From: JAHRAW01 sp965262585
Lineage (GTDB): Bacteria; Pseudomonadota; Gammaproteobacteria; Arenicellales; Poriferihabitantaceae
Length of the DNA: 64,000 nucleotides
Direction of reading: 5' to 3'
NCBI GenBank assembly: GCA_965262585.1
Contig: OZ253546.1
Coordinates: 2,356,001-2,420,000 of the forward strand
Part shown: positions 8,546 to 17,285 of the stretch, piece by piece
How the letters are laid out: every line of letters starts with the position of its first letter
Numbering within the stretch: the first letter of the stretch is position 1
Made by a program: the position numbers and the translations under genes
Notes under the pieces: generated by a model
Seen by the model: only the letters and a program-made list of their open reading frames with translations
The model's database searches: none
Told to the model about the DNA's origin: nothing

Positions 8546-9343
8546 TCACCTCTTTACCCGCCCCGATACAAACCACAAACTACAAACTGCAAAAACCCCC
8601 ACCCCCACCACCACTATAGACGGTCCCGTTGGCGTATCCAGCACCAACGACATTCCAAGTCCGCCGGTTACGGCGATGATGCCGAATAGGGTTGCGAGTA
8701 GGGCCATGGTTTCTGGGGATTTGGCGAAGTGGCGGGCGGTGGCGGCGGGGATGATTAGGAGGGAGACGATTAGTAAAATTCCGACTACTTGCATTGCGAC
8801 GGCTACTACGAGGCTCAATAGCAAAAAGAAAATGGCGCGCATGCGGTTTTCGTTAACGCCGCTGACTAGGGCGAGGTCGCGTTGGACGATTAGGGATAGT
8901 AGCGGTTGCCAGATTTTTATGAGGGTTAGTAGCACGCCCAGTCCGCCGAGGTAGATCCACAAAATATCCGCGCGGGTGATGGCGAGGATGTCGCCGAACA
9001 GGTAGCCGAGTAGGTCGAGGCGCACGCCCGGTAGCACGGTTAGTAGCACCAAGCCGAGTGCCAGAGCGCCGTGGGCGAGGATGCCGAGTATGGTGTCGGC
9101 GCTGATGAAGGGGCGTTTGTTCATCAGCATTAAAAGCGACGACACGGCGATGGACACTAGCAAAATTGCGAGTTGCAGGTTGAGTTGGAAGAACAGGCCG
9201 AGGGCGATTCCGAGCAGGGCGGCGTGGGATAGCGTGGCGCCGAAGTATGCCATGCGCTGCCACACCACCAAGCATCCGAGCGGGCCGCAGAGGATGGCGA
9301 CGCCGATGCCGCCGAGCAGTGCGCGGACGAGGAAATCATCCAT
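8546..9343 (-). CDS. znuB: zinc ABC transporter permease ZnuB
   Basis: This 265-residue ABC-3 family integral membrane protein has seven to eight hydrophobic segments (for example ALLGGIGVAILCG, LALGLVLLTVLPG and VVGILLIVSLLIIPAA). It forms the channel for Zn(II) import together with ZnuC and ZnuA. The start at 9343 (MDDFLVRALLGG) overlaps the end of znuC by 8 bases, the usual coupling; a longer upstream reading would merely be znuC in another frame. It is the last gene of zur-znuC-znuB and converges on the helicase gene with a 7-base gap. Confidence 0.96.
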   Translation of the reverse strand: MDDFLVRALLGGIGVAILCGPLGCLVVWQRMAYFGATLSHAALLGIALGLFFQLNLQLAILLVSIAVSSLLMLMNKRPFISADTILGILAHGALALGLVLLTVLPGVRLDLLGYLFGDILAITRADILWIYLGGLGVLLTLIKIWQPLLSLIVQRDLALVSGVNENRMRAIFFLLLSLVVAVAMQVVGILLIVSLLIIPAATARHFAKSPETMALLATLFGIIAVTGGLGMSLVLDTPTGPSIVVVGVGVFAVCSLWFVSGRVKR

Positions 9344-10160
9344 CCGGTCGCGCCTTGTGATGGTTGCCGGGGGGCGGGTCGTGCGGGTCGCCGTGCAGGT
9401 CGTGGGTGTGATCGTGGTGGTGGTGGTAGACGGCCAGTTCGGATGCGGCGCGGTCGCCAAACAGCGCCAGGAATTGTGGATGTCGGCGCACATCTTCCGG
9501 CTGGCCGCTGCAACACAAGTGTCGGTTGAGGCAGAACACCCGGTCGGTGGCCGCCATGACCATAAACAGGTCGTGGGAAACCAGCAGGATGCCGCAATGA
9601 CGCCGCTCGCGAATGGCTTGAATCAATCGGTATAACTCGGCCTGACCGGGGATGTCCATACCGGCGCCGGGCTCGTCCATGATGAGCAAATGTGGGTTGC
9701 GCAGCAGCGCGCGGGCAAGCAATACGCGCCGCATTTCACCGCCGGATACGGATTGCAGGGGCGAGTCGAGCAATTCCCGCAGGCCGGGTGCGCCGGCTTG
9801 GTCGAGGGCGTGGACGAGGGTTTGTCGGGTGGATGTGCGATGACGGAGTTCCAGTTGTAAGAAACGCCCGACTGTGAGTGGCAGCGTGCGGTCGAGTTCG
9901 ATTTTCTGGGGAATATAACCGACCGATAATCCGGGGCGTGGTTGCACCGTGCCTCGGTCTGGCTTGAGCAAGTTCAGCGCGATTTTGATCAGGGTGCTTT
10001 TGCCGGCGCCGTTGGGGCCAATCAACGTAACAATTTCCCCCGCGCACACCGAAAGATCAACTTCCTGCAGGATGGTTTTGCCGTCTCGCTTCAGGCTGAT
10101 TCCGGTCAGGCTGATGAGCGGCGAGTCGGCTGCCGGACGGGCATCGTTCATGGTCGGCAT
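9336..10160 (-). CDS. znuC: zinc ABC transporter ATP-binding protein ZnuC
   Basis: This 274-residue ATPase has Walker A GPNGAGKS (48-55), signature VSGGEMRR, Walker B LLIMDEP and the switch His in VSHD. The C-terminus is strikingly His-rich (VYHHHHDHTHDLHGDPHD), fitting metal sensing or buffering and typical of zinc-type importers. Its start overlaps the end of zur by 13 bases; a second in-frame ATG lies 9 bases further in at 10151, still overlapping by 4 bases. Either way zur, znuC and znuB form one operon. Confidence 0.96.
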   Translation of the reverse strand: MPTMNDARPAADSPLISLTGISLKRDGKTILQEVDLSVCAGEIVTLIGPNGAGKSTLIKIALNLLKPDRGTVQPRPGLSVGYIPQKIELDRTLPLTVGRFLQLELRHRTSTRQTLVHALDQAGAPGLRELLDSPLQSVSGGEMRRVLLARALLRNPHLLIMDEPGAGMDIPGQAELYRLIQAIRERRHCGILLVSHDLFMVMAATDRVFCLNRHLCCSGQPEDVRRHPQFLALFGDRAASELAVYHHHHDHTHDLHGDPHDPPPGNHHKARPDG

Positions 10161-10621
10161 TGCGGACAGCGTCCGGTGATTTCAACGGTCTGGCGCAACG
10201 TTTCGAGTCCGGCGCGGGCGGCTTTGGATTCGATCATTTGTTGCAGTTCGGTGTCGTCCAGTTCCGCCACTTGTTGGCAGCCGCTGCAGATCAAAAACTG
10301 GCTGACATGCCGGTGCTGGGAGTGGGCGCAACCGATGTAGGCATTCAGGGATTGGATTTTATGGGCGAGGCAGTTTTCCAGCAGAAAATCGAGGGCGCGA
10401 TACACGGTCGGCGGCTCGGCGTTGGGTTTTTCCCGGCGCAGTTGCTGCAGCAGGTCGTAAGCGGCCATCGGTCGGTGGCCGGCCCAGATTAGTTCCAGCA
10501 CCCGCCGCCGGATACGGGTGAAGCGTATGCCTTTGCGCCGACAAGTTTCCTCGGCTCGCGTCATGGCCGTGGCGATGCAGTGGTCGTGATTATGATGGTT
10601 GCGGTGCGGGGCGGCGGGCAT
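10148..10621 (-). CDS. zur: zinc uptake regulator, Fur family
   Basis: This 157-residue regulator has a winged-helix DNA-binding half (RKGIRFTRIRRRVLELIW, PPTVYRALDFL) and a dimerisation/metal half with HRHVSQFLICSGC and a terminal CPQC that supply a structural zinc site. Its N-terminus is unusually His-rich (PHRNHHNHDH). Fur-family Zur proteins repress zinc uptake genes when zinc is plentiful. The gene heads the znuCB operon and is divergent from znuA, with a Zur-box-like palindrome in between, so autoregulation is likely. Confidence 0.94.
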   Translation of the reverse strand: MPAAPHRNHHNHDHCIATAMTRAEETCRRKGIRFTRIRRRVLELIWAGHRPMAAYDLLQQLRREKPNAEPPTVYRALDFLLENCLAHKIQSLNAYIGCAHSQHRHVSQFLICSGCQQVAELDDTELQQMIESKAARAGLETLRQTVEITGRCPQCRP

Positions 10622-10648
10622 GGCAATAGTGAATGGTCGAAGTTGTTA

Positions 10649-10663
10649 TGATATAATATAACA
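10649..10663. promoter_or_regulatory. Zur-box-like operator between zur and znuA
   Basis: TGATATAATATAACA matches the known gammaproteobacterial Zur core TGTTATANTATAACA at all but one defined position. It contains a TATAAT that could be the znuA -10 box. It lies 28 bases before zur and 25 before znuA, placed to control both directions. Confidence 0.7.
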
Positions 10664-10687
10664 TTATTGTATTCACATCAACCACCC

Positions 10688-11617
10688 ATGTCGTTCGCCA
10701 AATTCGCTTTATGCCGGTTCCTGCCGGGTGTGTTGCTGCTGTTGTGTGCCACGCAGGTTCACGCCGCTCCCAAAGTGGTGGTCTCGGTGCTGCCGGTTCA
10801 CTCGCTGGTGTCGGCGTTGATGGAAGGCATCGGTGAACCTCGGCTGCTGATACCCGGCGGACAATCGCCCCATGCCAGTCAGTTGAAGCCATCTCAAGTC
10901 AGCGAGTTGGCGGCGGCGGATTTGATTGTGTGGATTGGCCCGTCACTGGAGCGTAGGGTGGCGAAAATTATTGCCCAAAGACGCGGTGCGGCGCGCATTG
11001 TGACGCTGTTGGAACACGCCGAAATCACGCCATTGCCGAGGTCGCAAGAGGATGATCACGCCGATGATAACCATGCCGAAGATGACCACGACCACTGGCG
11101 TGCCGACCCGCACTTGTGGTTGTCCTTCGAGAATGCGCAGTCCATCGTCCGAATCGCGGCGTGGGAGTTGGCGGTTCTCGACCCGCCAAACCGCGAAGCG
11201 TATGAATCCAATGCCCGCAATCTTCGCGTGCGGCTGGAGCGGTTGCGGCAATCTTTGCGCGAGGAGTTACGCGAGGTGGTCGGCGTTCCCTACCTGGTTT
11301 TTCACGATGCTTACCGATATTTCGAACACGAATTTAACTTGCATCCGGTCGGATTCCTGACGGTCAGTGCGGCGCGCCCTCCCGGAGTCAAACGAATTCG
11401 CCGGATTAAACAACTCATCCAATCACAAAAAGTTCGTTGCGTTTTCAGCGAGCCGCAGTTTCAGCCCGAACTGGTGCGCACACTGGTGGCGGATACCGAT
11501 GCGGCGTCCGGTGTCCTCGATCCGCTGGGTGCCGGACTTACGCCGGGGCCGGATGCGTGGTTTGCGTTGATGCGGGGGTTGGCCGATTCGCTGGTGGCTT
11601 GCTTGAAGCGTATTTGA
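10688..11617 (+). CDS. znuA: zinc ABC transporter substrate-binding protein ZnuA
   Basis: This 309-residue periplasmic protein of the cluster-9 metal-binding family has an N-terminal signal peptide (LCRFLPGVLLLLCATQVHA). The conserved zinc ligands appear as H in GQSPHASQLKPS, H in WRADPHLWLS, and later YLVFHDAYRYFE and FSEPQF. Between the first two lies an acidic His-rich loop (DDHADDNHAEDDHDHW), typical of zinc-specific rather than manganese-specific members. ATG 10688 is preferred because it gives a clean signal peptide; a TTG at 10667 lies in the operator leader. Confidence 0.95.
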   Translation: MSFAKFALCRFLPGVLLLLCATQVHAAPKVVVSVLPVHSLVSALMEGIGEPRLLIPGGQSPHASQLKPSQVSELAAADLIVWIGPSLERRVAKIIAQRRGAARIVTLLEHAEITPLPRSQEDDHADDNHAEDDHDHWRADPHLWLSFENAQSIVRIAAWELAVLDPPNREAYESNARNLRVRLERLRQSLREELREVVGVPYLVFHDAYRYFEHEFNLHPVGFLTVSAARPPGVKRIRRIKQLIQSQKVRCVFSEPQFQPELVRTLVADTDAASGVLDPLGAGLTPGPDAWFALMRGLADSLVACLKRI

Positions 11618-11627
11618 AGCGCGCAGA

Positions 11628-12419
11628 TTACCACTGATTACGCAATTCCCGCAGTTTCAGAAATACCGTTTTGTCGTTGGGCGTTGCTTCAAGTTTTGGA
11701 TATTGCAAGCGAAGTTGCTCGATGACTTCAGGGTTTTGCAGGCGAAAGAAAGTGTTGATTTGTCTTTCCCTGCCCAGCGTGGTTATCAGCGCGTGGTTTG
11801 GATCTTGAGTCATCGCGGTATCTAATAATATCTCGGCATCGCGGTTGCCGGGTTCGCGCGCCAGCGTGAAGCGCAGGTTGCTCTCCAGATAATCGTGGCC
11901 GGGATAAATCAGCGTGTCGTCCGGCAACTTCGCCAACTGCTCGGCGAAGGTTTCGTATAACTCTTCCGGATGGCCGCCGTTGTGGCAGTTACCGGCACCG
12001 GCGTTGAACAGGGTGTCGCCGCAAAATAACGCCGGGGTGTCGGTGTGGGATAGCAGGCAGACATGGATCATGGTATGTCCCGGGGTGTCCAGCACTTCCA
12101 ATTCCACGCTGGTGCCGACCTTGACGATGTCGCCGGCGGACAATCCCCGGTCCATTCCCGGTATGGCAGCGGATGCCCCGGCGTGTGCCAGCACGCTGGC
12201 GCCGGTGGCTTTGACTACCTTGTCGTTGCCGCCGATGTGGTCTTGGTGCTCGTGGGTATTGACTATTTGGGTGATTTCCCAGCCTTTATCCTGCGCCAGA
12301 TTCAGGCATTTTTTATGGTCTAGCGGGTCGATGGCCAGGGCTTGGCCGGTTTGTGGGCAGGCAATCAGGTAGTTGAAGTTGCGGTAGGCATTGCCGGTCC
12401 AAATCTGCTCAACAATCAT
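11628..12419 (-). CDS. gloB: GloB-like metallo-beta-lactamase-fold hydrolase (hydroxyacylglutathione hydrolase family)
   Basis: This 263-residue protein carries the binuclear metal motif THEHQDH (55-61), the further ligand His in DTPGHT, a ligand Asp in FCGDTLF, and YPGHDY. The C-terminal part (NLRFTLAREPGN) is that of glyoxalase II, which hydrolyses S-lactoylglutathione. A GNCHNGGHPEELY segment marks a variant subgroup, so the exact thioester substrate is less certain than the fold. The ATG at 12419 has GGAG about 8 bases upstream. In many gammaproteobacteria gloB neighbours the methyltransferase, rnhA and dnaQ genes, as here. Confidence 0.88.
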   Translation of the reverse strand: MIVEQIWTGNAYRNFNYLIACPQTGQALAIDPLDHKKCLNLAQDKGWEITQIVNTHEHQDHIGGNDKVVKATGASVLAHAGASAAIPGMDRGLSAGDIVKVGTSVELEVLDTPGHTMIHVCLLSHTDTPALFCGDTLFNAGAGNCHNGGHPEELYETFAEQLAKLPDDTLIYPGHDYLESNLRFTLAREPGNRDAEILLDTAMTQDPNHALITTLGRERQINTFFRLQNPEVIEQLRLQYPKLEATPNDKTVFLKLRELRNQW

Positions 12420-12546
12420 CGATAAGTCTCCAAAGGGTTCCATTAAAATAATCCCCCGCAGTATACCGCGAATGTGCAACCCTCGCCCCGATGTGGTTAA
12501 ATCGGCGTATCGCAATCCTGAGGCGCCCCGCCGGGATAACGCACAG

Positions 12547-13185
12547 ATGAACACGATTTTGGATAAACAACGGTTTTGCCGGTTGTGGAGCCATTCCGCA
12601 GGCCATGGCGAGGCACAAGACGCCGCTGCCGATGATATTTTCGAGGCACTGGCCACGCACTACCGGGAACCCCACCGCCATTACCATACTGGCGGTCATA
12701 TCAACGACTGCCTGTCGCGGATGGATTTGGCGAAGGCGGCGCTTGGGCATTCCGCCAGCGTCGAACTGGCAATCTGGTTTCACGATGTGATTTACCTGAC
12801 CGGCGACCCCGAAAACGAACGGAAAAGCGCCGACTGGTTTGCCGAAAAAGCCGCCGGAGTGTTGTCGCCGGAGATGATCCGGGAGGTGGATGGCTACATC
12901 ATGAGCACCCTCCACCGCGAAAAGCCCGATGACGAGGGGGCGAAATTTGTCGTCGATGTAGACCTCAGCGGGCTTGGCATGGCGCCGGAATCATTCAAGC
13001 GGGACGGCGACAACATCCGCAAAGAATTTGGTGATATGAGCGAGATCGAATTCATCCGAGGGCAGGCGGGATTTTTACAAAAACTGCTGGACCGAGACAG
13101 CATCTACTTCACGCCCTTTTTCTACGACCTGTGCGAAGCCCCGGCGCGCCGCAATATCCGTGGAGTTCTGGATTCGTTACGCTGA
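12547..13185 (+). CDS. predicted metal-dependent HD-superfamily phosphohydrolase
   Basis: This 212-residue protein has the HD-type metal ligands His in YHTGGH (47-51), the His-Asp pair at 79-80 (IWFHDVIY) and a later Asp in DVDLSGLG. The family is widespread and annotated only as predicted HD hydrolase; the substrate is unknown. ATG 12547 is chosen because earlier in-frame codons would overlap the gloB start region and encode no family sequence. It is divergent from gloB and convergent with the histidine phosphatase gene. Confidence 0.85.
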   Translation: MNTILDKQRFCRLWSHSAGHGEAQDAAADDIFEALATHYREPHRHYHTGGHINDCLSRMDLAKAALGHSASVELAIWFHDVIYLTGDPENERKSADWFAEKAAGVLSPEMIREVDGYIMSTLHREKPDDEGAKFVVDVDLSGLGMAPESFKRDGDNIRKEFGDMSEIEFIRGQAGFLQKLLDRDSIYFTPFFYDLCEAPARRNIRGVLDSLR

Positions 13186-13206
13186 TATGAACGACCGCGA
13201 GGCTTC

Positions 13207-13839
13207 CTAGACGGGGTCTTCGGGCGAGTCTTCGGGCGGTTGATCCCAGGGACAATTCAGGCGCATCAAGCGCGGCGTCCCATCGCCGTTTATGGCAAAA
13301 ATATGCGGCAGCGACCAGTCCGGTTTGGCGCTGAATTCGTCGCTCATATCCCACGCGCAAGCGGCACTCAACACGCTACGAATCACGCCTTTGTGGGTCA
13401 CCGCCACCACCGGGCCGGTGTCCGCAACAGTCGCAAACCAGCGTAGCAGCCGCTGCCGCACCATGCGCGCACTTTCTCCGCCGGGCGGGCGAAAATCGAG
13501 GCCGTGATCCGGCGCAAGCGCGAGTGTGCGGATGCGTTCGGGAAGTTTGGTGCGATGGGTGCCTTCGAATTGCCCCCAGTTGGTTTCGATGAGGTCGGGG
13601 TGAATTTCCGCTTCGACTCGGGGGTTGAGGATGGCGGCGGTCTGCACTGCCCGTTGCAACGGGCTGGTTGCCCATCGCGCGCGCAAAAAATCGCCGCCCG
13701 GTCGGGTTTGCCGCAGTTTCGCCACCCCGGTTGCGCTCAAAGGAATATCGGTGTGTCCCTGAATCAGGCCAAGTTCATTCCATTCGGTGATGCCGTGCCG
13801 AATCAGTGCAATCCACGCCGGCGACCGCGCACTGCTCAA
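13207..13839 (-). CDS. histidine phosphatase (phosphoglycerate-mutase-like) family protein
   Basis: This 210-residue protein has the catalytic RHG at 14-16 and a second His in VTHKGVIRS, with Arg in GHTDIPLS-type and SPLQRAVQTA segments, as in the broad phosphatase branch (CobC/GpmB-like). The start is a TTG overlapping the upstream amidotransferase stop (TTGA), with no ATG available before RHG, implying translational coupling and a modest expression level. The substrate cannot be read from sequence. Confidence 0.88.
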   Translation of the reverse strand: MSSARSPAWIALIRHGITEWNELGLIQGHTDIPLSATGVAKLRQTRPGGDFLRARWATSPLQRAVQTAAILNPRVEAEIHPDLIETNWGQFEGTHRTKLPERIRTLALAPDHGLDFRPPGGESARMVRQRLLRWFATVADTGPVVAVTHKGVIRSVLSAACAWDMSDEFSAKPDWSLPHIFAINGDGTPRLMRLNCPWDQPPEDSPEDPV

Positions 13840-14576
13840 CTGCGGATGAAACGCGCCATCCAGCCTAGCACGCGGCTGGAATCCAGCGTCATTTCTTGCA
13901 GGGAGGCGAGCGATTGCCGGAATAACGCTTCGCCGAGCAGTTCCCGGCGCGCGTGAATGCGAAATTCACAGAACGCCCGGCTAAATTCGGGATGCCCCTG
14001 AATGCCGAGCATGATGTCGTCCGCGAACATACTGATCGGGCAAAAGTCGTTTTCGGCGAGGGTGCGAAATTCCGGGGGCAGGGCGACCACTTGATCTTGA
14101 TGCACCACCACTAGGTTGTATTGTCCGGGGGTGTGTAATTCGCCGTTTTTGATGTCCCCCATCCACTCCTTCGGCTCAATGATTCGAGTGCTGTGAATGC
14201 CGATGCCCCAGCCGGCGTCCGCTTTGCGCACCTCGCCGCCGAGGGCTTGGGCGATCAACTGATGGCCGAAACAGATGCCCACGGTTTTTTTACGCCGTTC
14301 CCGGCAACGCCGCACAAAATCCTCGAGTTGCGCGATCCAGGGAAGCGCATCGTAAGCACCGTGGCGCGAGCCGGAAATCAGGAATGCATCGAAATCATCC
14401 GGCGAGTTGGGCATCTCGCCCCGCTGGCAACGCATTGGCCGGATCGTCAAGTCGTGGTCTACGGCGTTGATGCCGTCTCGAAACATCTCGGCGTAGGTGC
14501 CGTATTTGGCTTGGTCAACTTCGTCAACATCATCGCACAGCAACAAGCCGACTTTGAGGTTTGGGGTGTCGTTCAT
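13836..14576 (-). CDS. class I glutamine amidotransferase-like protein
   Basis: This 246-residue protein has the nucleophile elbow GICFGHQ with C102 and the catalytic His in GIQGHPEF, followed by the Glu expected two residues later. It resembles GuaA-amidotransferase-like and gamma-glutamyl hydrolase-like stand-alone proteins. No synthetase domain is attached, so the amination or hydrolysis partner is unknown. It starts 6 bases after dnaQ and overlaps the histidine phosphatase gene, placing it mid-operon. Confidence 0.88.
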   Translation of the reverse strand: MNDTPNLKVGLLLCDDVDEVDQAKYGTYAEMFRDGINAVDHDLTIRPMRCQRGEMPNSPDDFDAFLISGSRHGAYDALPWIAQLEDFVRRCRERRKKTVGICFGHQLIAQALGGEVRKADAGWGIGIHSTRIIEPKEWMGDIKNGELHTPGQYNLVVVHQDQVVALPPEFRTLAENDFCPISMFADDIMLGIQGHPEFSRAFCEFRIHARRELLGEALFRQSLASLQEMTLDSSRVLGWMARFIRS

Positions 14577-14582
14577 TGCCGG

Positions 14583-15290
14583 TTATTGCCGCCAGACGGC
14601 GCCGCCCTCGGCTTCTTTGTCCAGCAATTCCACCCACTTCTCGTGTTGTTTTAGTTCCTCGTCGGTGGCGCGGATCATCGGCGTGGTGATGCCTTCGGCG
14701 GCGTCGCCGGGTTCAGCGGCTTGATGTTGTTCATGGTCGGGCAAATCCGTCGACTCGCCCAGCAGCGTCACCTGCCCGCCGGTCATTATCAGGTATACAT
14801 CGGCGAGAATTTCAGCATCCAGTAGCGCGCCGTGCAGGGTGCGTTGGGTGTTGTCGACGGTATAACGTTTGCACAGCGCATCGAGGCCGTTGCGCTGTCC
14901 GGGATATTTGTGACGCGCCATGGCCAGCGTGTCGACGACGGTGCAATGGCTCTCAATCACGCCTTTGCCGAGCCCGGCTTGTTCGAATTCGTGGTTGAGG
15001 AAGCCCACATCGAAGGGGGCGTTGTGGATGATGAGTTCGGCGCCCTTGATGAAATCGAGCAGTTCTTTGGCGAGGTCGGCGAATGGTGGTTTGTCCTTCA
15101 ACATATCGGCGGTGAGGCCGTGCACTTCGACCGCGGCTTCGTCGATTTCCCGTTGGGGGTTGAGGTAATGATGAAAGGTGTTGCCGTTCAAGCGTCGACC
15201 AATCATTTCCACGCAGCCGATTTCAATGATCCGATGGCCCTGAGAAAATTCCAAGCCGGTGGTTTCGGTGTCCACCACGATTTGTTTCAT
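14583..15290 (-). CDS. dnaQ: DNA polymerase III epsilon subunit, 3'-5' proofreading exonuclease
   Basis: This 235-residue protein has the DEDDh exonuclease motifs: D7 and E9 in VVDTETTG, NAPFDVGF with the third Asp, and HGALLDAEILADVY with the catalytic His and final Asp. It proofreads replication errors as part of the polymerase III core. The C-terminal tail after residue 190 is the expected polymerase-alpha-binding region and is short and acidic. The start overlaps the rnhA stop by 4 bases (ATGA). In many gammaproteobacteria dnaQ and rnhA are divergent; here they are co-directional. Confidence 0.97.
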   Translation of the reverse strand: MKQIVVDTETTGLEFSQGHRIIEIGCVEMIGRRLNGNTFHHYLNPQREIDEAAVEVHGLTADMLKDKPPFADLAKELLDFIKGAELIIHNAPFDVGFLNHEFEQAGLGKGVIESHCTVVDTLAMARHKYPGQRNGLDALCKRYTVDNTQRTLHGALLDAEILADVYLIMTGGQVTLLGESTDLPDHEQHQAAEPGDAAEGITTPMIRATDEELKQHEKWVELLDKEAEGGAVWRQ

Positions 15291-15727
15291 AGCCGCATCT
15301 CATCGATTCCCCGGTTGGCAAGCAGGTCGGCGTATTCATTGCCGGGATTGCCGGCGTGACTCTTGACCCAGTACCACGAAATATCGTGCTTGCCACGCAG
15401 GTCGTCCAGTGCTTCCCACAAGTCGCGATTTTTCACCGGCGTGCGGTCGGCGGTTTTCCAGTCCTTTTTCTTCCAGTTATCTATCCATTGCAGCGCGCCG
15501 TTTCGCAGGTATTGTGAATCGGTATGCAATTCCACTCGGCTACGGCGGCGCAGCACGCTCAACGCTTCGATGGCGGCGCGGAGTTCCATGCGATTGTTGG
15601 TGGTTTCCCGCTCGGCACCGTATAACGATTTTTTATGGTCGCCGAAACGCAGCAGCGCGCCCCAGCCGCCCGGACCGGGGTTGCCACGGCATGCGCCGTC
15701 CGTGTAAATAATGACTTTGTCGGACAT
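15287..15727 (-). CDS. rnhA: ribonuclease HI
   Basis: This 146-residue protein has the metal-binding catalytic set: Asp in IYTDGACRGNPGPGGWG, Glu in NNRMELRA, Asp in LHTDSQYL, plus the His of KSHAGNPGNE and the following Asp in YADLLAN. It degrades RNA in RNA-DNA hybrids such as R-loops and primers. The length is that of the bacterial enzyme. It is translationally coupled to dnaQ. Confidence 0.98.
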   Translation of the reverse strand: MSDKVIIYTDGACRGNPGPGGWGALLRFGDHKKSLYGAERETTNNRMELRAAIEALSVLRRRSRVELHTDSQYLRNGALQWIDNWKKKDWKTADRTPVKNRDLWEALDDLRGKHDISWYWVKSHAGNPGNEYADLLANRGIDEMRL

Positions 15728-15774
15728 TGGTTATGAAAACCGGAGTGAGAGTGGGAGTGAGAGTAGCACGGACT

Positions 15775-16581
15775 TCACGAGTTGCGCTTGGCGCGCACCA
15801 GTTTGAGTTCGACGCGGGCCGCCGGCTGGGCCATGCCGGGAAGCAATCGCTGCCATCGCAACTTCGTTGCCCCGCGACCGCTAACGGCGATTTCCTTTTT
15901 GCGCCCGACAATCACATATACCGCCCCTAGCCCGGGCCACCAGCGTGCGCCGACTTGGTCTATGAACGCCAGTTTGCGCCGCCACTTGTCGTTTTGCAAC
16001 GGTGGCCGGTAGGCCATCATCGCCGCCCCCACCAGTTCAAAACCGAGCAGCGACAACCAATCTTGCACGCGGCCAACGCGGTGATAACGGCCATTCCACG
16101 GCGCACGATTGGCGGCTTTCATCATCAGCCGCATCGCGCCCCACAAACTCAGCCCGTTGAAGCCGGTGATTACCACGCATCCTTGCGGCACCAGAATCTG
16201 ATTCACCTCTCGGAGTACGCCGTGGGGGTCTTCGCAGAAATCCAGGGTGTGGGGCAGCACGATCAAGTTGTGGGTTTTGTCGCCAAAGGGCATGGCCGAG
16301 GCCGTGGCTATGGCGCACAAAACCGCGCCGTGGTCGGCTTGGCAATCGTCTCGCAAGGCGCGTTCGCCGACGAAAAAACGACCATCGCTTTCGATGCCAT
16401 CGAGAAAATTGACCGATGGCAACCCGGCTTGCAAACTCCTCGGATAGTAATCGGAAGGCACCAGTTTTCGGCAGTGAAAGCGTTCCTGTTCGAGCAGGGA
16501 TTGCCCCAGGGACGATTCAAACCAGTCGTTTATACCAGCGTTCGGGTTGGCGTTCATGTCCATACTCATGTCAGCACTCAT
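15775..16581 (-). CDS. YafS-like SAM-dependent methyltransferase
   Basis: The protein has 268 residues from the ATG at 16581, which overlaps the stop of the upstream permease gene (ATGA). The middle resembles the post-I part of class I methyltransferases (LIVLPHTLDFCEDPHGVLREVNQILVPQGCVVITGFNGLSLWG), as in the YafS family found beside rnhA/dnaQ in gammaproteobacteria. The glycine-rich SAM motif is weak (FLDGIESDG), which is common in this family, so catalytic activity should not be assumed. Several Met codons at the N-terminus (MSADMSMDMNA) make the exact start uncertain; 16557 is an alternative. Confidence 0.82.
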   Translation of the reverse strand: MSADMSMDMNANPNAGINDWFESSLGQSLLEQERFHCRKLVPSDYYPRSLQAGLPSVNFLDGIESDGRFFVGERALRDDCQADHGAVLCAIATASAMPFGDKTHNLIVLPHTLDFCEDPHGVLREVNQILVPQGCVVITGFNGLSLWGAMRLMMKAANRAPWNGRYHRVGRVQDWLSLLGFELVGAAMMAYRPPLQNDKWRRKLAFIDQVGARWWPGLGAVYVIVGRKKEIAVSGRGATKLRWQRLLPGMAQPAARVELKLVRAKRNS

Positions 16582-17270
16582 GTCCGCCGTGGGCGCAAGT
16601 GGGCATGCCATTTTCTTTCCACCAGTTTGAACAACCCGACAATCAGGAAGGTCAGGCAAAGGTAGAAGAACCCGGCGGCGATGAACGATTCGAACGGTAC
16701 GAAATGCCGCGAGTTGACGATTTTTGCGGCGCCGAATAGGTCGACGACGGTGATGACTCCGGCGATGACGGTGCCGTGTAGCATGAAGATGACTTCGTTG
16801 CTATAGGCTGGCAAGCCACGGCGGAAGGCACTCGGCAGGGTGATGCGCCGCAACACGGTGGCCGCGGACATGCCACAAGCGCGTGCCGCTTCGATTTCAC
16901 CGACCGGGGTTTGTTTGATCGTTCCGCGAATGATTTCCGCGGTGTAGCCGGCGGTGTTCAGCGCGAAGGCGATGAGCGCGCACCAATACGCTTCCCGGAA
17001 CACCGCCCACAAAAAACTTTCCCGCAGGAAATCAAACTGAGGGAAGCCGTGGTAGATCAAGAACACTTGCACCAGCAACGGTGTGCCGCGCATGACATAA
17101 ATAAAGCCGCGCGGAAATGAATTGACCAGCGCGCGCTTGGATGCCGCCGCCACGCCCAAAGGAATCGCCAAGGCGAGGCCGAAGAGCAAGGCGAGAATTA
17201 GCAATTCGATGGTGATCTGCAGCCCCGAAAGATAGAGCGGCAGGTTGTCGATGATGACGGCGAAGTCCAT
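16578..17270 (-). CDS. amino-acid ABC transporter permease (HisM/ArtM type)
   Basis: This 230-residue inner-membrane permease of the polar amino acid family has about five hydrophobic segments and the cytoplasmic EAA loop GEIEAARACGMSAATVLRRITLP, which docks the ATPase. It pairs with the next permease, the binding protein at 18085 and the ATPase at 19220. Which basic or polar amino acid is carried cannot be told; the lysine/arginine/ornithine and histidine types look closest. Confidence 0.93.
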   Translation of the reverse strand: MDFAVIIDNLPLYLSGLQITIELLILALLFGLALAIPLGVAAASKRALVNSFPRGFIYVMRGTPLLVQVFLIYHGFPQFDFLRESFLWAVFREAYWCALIAFALNTAGYTAEIIRGTIKQTPVGEIEAARACGMSAATVLRRITLPSAFRRGLPAYSNEVIFMLHGTVIAGVITVVDLFGAAKIVNSRHFVPFESFIAAGFFYLCLTFLIVGLFKLVERKWHAHLRPRRT

Positions 17271-17285
17271 GGCGGCGGGTCGTGT

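Noticed and set aside
9344..9493. 50-residue N-terminal extension of znuB
   Set aside because: It is znuC read in another frame; the usual znuB start overlaps the znuC stop at 9343.
15775..16659. longer methyltransferase start at 16659
   Set aside because: The extra 26 residues lie inside the permease gene in another frame and have no family character; 16581 gives a normal ATGA overlap.
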